Shown here: positions 61,146-64,000 of the stretch, one piece after another | How the letters are laid out: each line of letters opens with the position of its first letter | How positions within the stretch are numbered: the first letter of the stretch is position 1 | Assembly (NCBI GenBank): GCA_964607245.1 | Contig: CAZSIB010000005.1 | Span: forward strand, 1 to 64,000 | Direction: 5' to 3' | DNA length: 64,000 nucleotides | Source: CAZLPZ01 sp964607245 | Lineage (GTDB): Bacteria; Pseudomonadota; Alphaproteobacteria; Micavibrionales; Micavibrionaceae | Program-made: the position numbers and the translations under genes | Notes under the pieces: generated by a model | What the model was told of the DNA's origin: nothing | Database searches by the model: none | What the model saw: the letters and a program-made list of their open reading frames with translations, nothing else

Positions 61146-61673
61146 ATGATGAATTCTACCGCCCGTTTTGTGTTGTTGCCTGTGGCGCTTTTGGCGCTTG
61201 CGGCCTGTACAAACAAAACCAAGGATTCGATGCAGGAATCGGGGGCTTATGGCACCGATGGCACCGCCGGGACAACAATGGCCCCGGTGGATGGTGTTGC
61301 GTCTGGCACTGTTATTCCGGGATCTCAAGAAGATCTGACCGTCAATGTCGGTGACCGCATTTTCTTTGGCTATGACCGTGTGGATTTAACTCCGGAAGGC
61401 CGTCAAACACTGGACCTTCAGGCCGAATGGCTCAAGCGTTATCCCAATGTTACTGTGACCATCGAAGGTCATGCGGATGAACGCGGCACCCGTGAATATA
61501 ACTTGGCCCTTGGGGATCGTCGTGCGAATACGGTGCGGGGCTATTTGGTGTCGCAAGGCATTGATACCGCGCGGATCCAGACGATTTCGTACGGTAAAGA
61601 ACGTCCGGCGGTGTTTGGGGCAGATGACCAATCTTGGGCCCAGAACCGTCGTGCTGTGACCAAGGTGAACTAA
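61146..61673 (+). CDS. pal: Peptidoglycan-associated lipoprotein Pal
   Basis: A 175-aa outer-membrane lipoprotein. The signal ends in lipobox LAAC. An OmpA-like domain binds peptidoglycan: IEGHADERGTREYNLALGDR near residue 105, RANTVRGYL, and the C-terminal NRRAVTKVN. It is part of the Tol-Pal system for outer-membrane constriction at division. AAGGAG precedes the ATG. No tolB lies upstream; cpoB follows by 3 bp. Confidence 0.95.
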   Translation: MMNSTARFVLLPVALLALAACTNKTKDSMQESGAYGTDGTAGTTMAPVDGVASGTVIPGSQEDLTVNVGDRIFFGYDRVDLTPEGRQTLDLQAEWLKRYPNVTVTIEGHADERGTREYNLALGDRRANTVRGYLVSQGIDTARIQTISYGKERPAVFGADDQSWAQNRRAVTKVN

Positions 61674-61676
61674 TCC

Positions 61677-62651
61677 GTGCGCGCGCGCCTGTTCTCCTCT
61701 TTTCGCGCATCTGTTGCGGTGCTGGCCTTGATCGCCACGCTGCCCGTGCCGATGGCTTTTGCCCAAGTGGGAGATGCGGACGCGCGCTTATCACGGATGG
61801 AACGTGACATCGAAACCTTAAGCCGGTCGGTATTTAAGGGTGAAAAGCCACCTGCCGGCGCGATGAATATCGGTGCAGGATCCCAGGCTTTCCAAGAACA
61901 GACCGATGGGCGCCTGTCCCAACTGGAATCTGATCTGCGTGAACTGACCGGTCGGGTTGAAGAACAGGGAAACACCCTGAACCAAATCAACCGGACCTTG
62001 ATGGATATTCAAACGCGGGTCACGCGTATGGAACAAGGGGCGGGGACGACAGTCCTCGCGCCCCTACCGTCCACCTCGTCCTCATCTAACCTTTCGGTGT
62101 CGAGTGGGGGGGGAGAAAACGCGGCAACACCTGCTGATGTCTCCGAACCCGCGCCAAATATTTTGACCGATGGGCCGAATGGCGCCGCGTCCGGTACGGC
62201 CCCCAGTGTTGAAAATTTTGGCAATCTGCCACAAAACGCAACGACCAGTATTCCCCCCGAAACCGATCCCGCCCGCGCGTATGAAAATGCGATCAGTCTG
62301 TTAAAGCAACGGGATTATAGCCTGGCAGAAAAGGCGTTTCGTGATTTTTTAAAGGTCAATCCGGATCATACGTTGGCCCCGAACGCCAAATATTGGCTCG
62401 GGGAGGCGTATTTTGCCCAAAACAAGTATGACCAAGCCGCACGGATTTTTGCCGAAGGCTATCAAAAATATCCAAAAGGGGCCAAGGCCGCGGATAATCT
62501 GCTGAAACTCGGGTTATCCCTTGCGGCCAAAGGGAATGGGGCGGACGCCTGCGTCGCCTTGGGTCAAATTGCCAAAGACTTCCCCAACAGCGCGGCCGCC
62601 GTACGCAACCGCGCCGATCAAGAAATGCGCAAGTTAAAGTGCGGTGGATAA
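61677..62651 (+). CDS. cpoB: Tol-Pal system coordinator CpoB (YbgF)
   Basis: A 324-aa periplasmic protein with a signal peptide (ending near PMAFAQ). An N-terminal coiled coil (LSRMERDIETLSR, LSQLESDLRELTGRVEEQG) and a Ser/Pro-rich linker follow. The C-terminal TPR domain has YENAISLLKQRDYSLAEKAF, NAKYWLGEAYFAQNKYDQAA and ADNLLKLGLSLAAKGN. It couples Tol-Pal to peptidoglycan synthesis. The start is GTG 61677. Confidence 0.92.
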   Translation: MRARLFSSFRASVAVLALIATLPVPMAFAQVGDADARLSRMERDIETLSRSVFKGEKPPAGAMNIGAGSQAFQEQTDGRLSQLESDLRELTGRVEEQGNTLNQINRTLMDIQTRVTRMEQGAGTTVLAPLPSTSSSSNLSVSSGGGENAATPADVSEPAPNILTDGPNGAASGTAPSVENFGNLPQNATTSIPPETDPARAYENAISLLKQRDYSLAEKAFRDFLKVNPDHTLAPNAKYWLGEAYFAQNKYDQAARIFAEGYQKYPKGAKAADNLLKLGLSLAAKGNGADACVALGQIAKDFPNSAAAVRNRADQEMRKLKCGG

Positions 62652-62746
62652 GGTTTAGAACGCTGGTCGATCGGGGTATCTCCTCCTGATTTAGACGCGA
62701 TATTTTTTCTATCCTTTTGTTTTCTCTTTCTCTTTCTTCCTTTCCT

Positions 62747-62827
62747 TGTCATCCCCGCGAAGGCGGGGATCCAGTTCTTTCTTCCTCTTTTTTCCTTTTC
62801 TGGATTCCCGCTGTTGCGGGAATGACA
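62747..62827. repeat. Dispersed intergenic palindromic repeat (REP/MITE-like)
   Basis: An 81-bp element with outer arms TGTCAT / ATGACA and hairpins CCCCGCG/CGCGGGG and GATTCCCGC/GCGGGAAT around an A+T-poor pyrimidine centre. It belongs to the widespread class of elements carrying GTCATCCCCGCGAAGGCGGG. ORFs read from it are not genes. Confidence 0.75.
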
Positions 62828-63127
62828 GAGAAGTCCGTTTGGCTTTATATTCCCCCGTGGTTTTTGTGTTTAAAAAACACAAGGGAACAGCGCGCGCCGC
62901 CCTCGTAAATTGTGGGCTGCCCGGTGGTGGGTGGGGGATTGGCTCCTTTCTTCGGACGGTCGATTTAACCAACACGCCTTGAAAAAAGAGCTTCCCCCTC
63001 TGGTGGTCGACTCCATTAAGAGAGAATATAAGCGAACAATCCCGAAATGTCAAGTATTATTTTAAAAAAAGTAATGATTTTTGTGGTATTAGGGATAAAA
63101 ACCTTTATTTAACCAGACCTCATTTAA

Positions 63128-63151
63128 AACCCCCGGAATATATCCGGGGGT
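63128..63151 (-). terminator. Intrinsic terminator of the EF-hand gene
   Basis: Stem ACCCCCGGA / TCCGGGGGT with loop ATATA, then TTTTAAAT on the minus strand. It lies 37 bp after the EF-hand gene stop. Confidence 0.75.
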
Positions 63152-63187
63152 CGATGGATTCTGGTCAGGGCGTCGATTGTTTTGGGA

Positions 63188-63559
63188 TCAATGAGACTCT
63201 GGGGCGTCGTGCCCATCCATGTGATGTTCTTTCATTTTCTCACGGCGCTCGTCGCGGCGGTCTTCACGCTTTTCACGACGATCCTCGCGGCCTTTTTTCA
63301 TTTCATCTTGAGAGAGCTTACCGTCCTTGTCGGTATCCAGACGCGTAAAAATTTCTTTGATGCGGGCTTCATGTTCGGCAAGCATTTCAGCGGGTGTCAA
63401 AAAGCCGTCTTTATTCGTGTCGTTCTTTTGAAAACGTTCGGCTGGGGAAAGACGTTTCCATCCGTCTTTGCCTTTTTCGTGGTCTTCGGCATGTGCGGTC
63501 AGGGCGGATCCAGCAAGCAGTGTCGCGATGGCAATTGAGAGATAGGAAAGACGGGTCAT
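63188..63559 (-). CDS. Periplasmic EF-hand protein
   Basis: A 123-aa protein with a signal peptide (MTRLSYLSIAIATLLAGSAL, cleavage near AHA). Two canonical EF-hand loops follow: NDTNKDGFLTPAEM and LDTDKDGKLSQDEM, each with Asp/Asn at positions 1, 3, 5 and Glu at 12. The Lys/Arg/Glu-rich tail (EDRREKREDRRDERREKMK) is a long charged helix. It binds calcium or a similar ion. ATG 63559 is chosen for the GGAG site 7 bp upstream. Confidence 0.85.
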   Translation of the reverse strand: MTRLSYLSIAIATLLAGSALTAHAEDHEKGKDGWKRLSPAERFQKNDTNKDGFLTPAEMLAEHEARIKEIFTRLDTDKDGKLSQDEMKKGREDRREKREDRRDERREKMKEHHMDGHDAPESH

Positions 63560-63652
63560 CAAAAATCTCCTCTAAGTTAAGGTGGGAAAGGTGCTAAGAC
63601 ACGCACAGCATAAAACAGCGTGAGAACGAAATGCAATTTTTTTCTTATGCCT

Positions 63653-63991
63653 TTATGACGCACCTGGATCGCGATGTTCATCCGCATCATCAAAGTTGGT
63701 GGTGAGGCGTGCCGGGTCCTTGCTGGGGTCTGGCTTTTGAGACATGTTTTTCGTGAGATCCGCAAAACTGAGCGGTGTTTCTGTTGCTTGAATTCGTGCC
63801 GAGAGGTGCGACGTTCCTGTTCCGCCGAGCCCCAGGCCCATGCCAATATGGGGTGCCGTGGGAGCCGGGGCGGGCGTCGCGGGGCCAGCCTCTTGTGACG
63901 GCGCCATGTTTTGAGCGAAGGCGTTTTTTAATGTGGGCGTGGTTGGCATCAGGAACATGTCCAGATCATTTGCGTGGATGGCCGCGTCCAT
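63653..63991 (-). CDS. Hypothetical protein, possibly continuing past the right edge
   Basis: A frame of at least 112 aa: MDAAIHANDLDMFLMPTTPT..., Ala/Pro-rich middle and an acidic end (NFDDADEHRDPGAS). The frame is open to the window edge and no clear ribosome-binding site precedes ATG 63991, so the true start may be upstream. I do not recognise it. Confidence 0.5.
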   Translation of the reverse strand: MDAAIHANDLDMFLMPTTPTLKNAFAQNMAPSQEAGPATPAPAPTAPHIGMGLGLGGTGTSHLSARIQATETPLSFADLTKNMSQKPDPSKDPARLTTNFDDADEHRDPGAS

Positions 63992-64000
63992 TTCCTGGCG

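Larger units (their letters stand above)
62652..63187. other. 536-bp intergenic stretch with repeats
   Basis: No gene is supported. It contains the repeat at 62747-62827, pyrimidine-rich tracts, A+T-rich sequence around 63040-63110 and the terminator at 63128-63151. Two short TTAACCA half-sites (62964 and 63111) are too weak to call as CtrA boxes. Confidence 0.6.

Noticed and set aside
60845..61222. Minus-strand ORF overlapping the start of pal
   Set aside because: It covers the pal ribosome-binding site and first codons antisense, has no recognisable domain, and competes with a more protein-like plus-strand frame. Left unannotated.
62717..62982. Two short ORFs with HPREGGDP-like sequence
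   Set aside because: These are translations of a dispersed palindromic repeat (62747-62827), not genes.
1..64000. tRNA, rRNA, CRISPR array, insertion sequence, prophage
   Set aside because: I saw no cloverleaf with a CCA end, no rRNA stretch, no regularly spaced repeat array, and no transposase or integrase among the reading frames.

Overview
The window looks like chromosomal DNA of an alphaproteobacterium with a compact genome and roughly 50-55 percent G+C by eye. The lineage markers are a GcrA cell-cycle regulator, a DivL-type kinase with tyrosine in place of the phospho-acceptor histidine, alphaproteobacterial-type AddAB, the ahcY-divL-tsaE-murU-addB-addA-trxA gene order, the acpS/lepB/rnc/era block, and a perfect CtrA box (TTAA-N7-TTAA). 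Subunit III of cytochrome oxidase with SURF1, a class I PHA synthase and RND/MATE efflux pumps suggest an aerobic, probably free-living or predatory Gram-negative. The exact order cannot be fixed from sequence reading alone; a Micavibrio/Rhodospirillales-like lineage is a guess.

Layout. 1-5.5 kb: start of ihfA, a BepA-like metalloprotease, a polar amino-acid ABC transporter, and a CheZ-like phosphatase with an unknown partner. 5.6-19 kb: ahcY, a small kinase-like NTPase, divL, a secreted protein, ferredoxin-NADP reductase, a TsaE-MurU fusion, addB, addA, trxA. 19-31 kb: rsmD, a hybrid kinase with receiver and HPt domains, phaC, a lipoprotein, rsmA, an SDR enzyme, two glycosyltransferases, a LOG-family protein, a diguanylate cyclase. 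31-39 kb: a lipoprotein behind a CtrA box, gcrA, era, rnc, lepB, an inserted two-domain histidine phosphatase, acpS, a DUF2062 gene, efp and its modifying enzyme earP. 39-49.5 kb: coxC, DUF983, SURF1, an M23 endopeptidase, an IalB-like protein, small genes, rpsI-rplM, a broken small gene, two lipoproteins, a Psd-like protein without catalytic residues. 49.5-64 kb: ftsA, a UvrD helicase, an RND pump with MATE, rlmE, pal-cpoB, an EF-hand protein, and an edge ORF.

How the parts fit. DivL, GcrA, the CtrA box and FtsA are pieces of the alphaproteobacterial cell-cycle network. AddAB and UvrD serve DNA repair, and EF-P with EarP forms a translation-rescue pair. Many neighbouring genes overlap by 4 bp (ATGA) and several convergent pairs overlap at their 3' ends.

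Most unusual items: (1) a histidine phosphatase at 35455-36570 whose last residues copy the SSB C-terminal tip and which sits antisense inside the lepB/acpS block; (2) a TsaE-MurU fusion with no AmgK kinase between them; (3) an Arg32-type EF-P with EarP; (4) a CheZ-like phosphatase; (5) a palindromic repeat translated inside an ABC ATPase; (6) a perfect 25-bp tandem duplication that breaks a small gene; (7) a Psd-like protein that has lost its catalytic residues; (8) an intrinsic terminator inside an ORF downstream of an ftsA that has no ftsZ after it. I saw no tRNA, rRNA, insertion sequence or CRISPR array.
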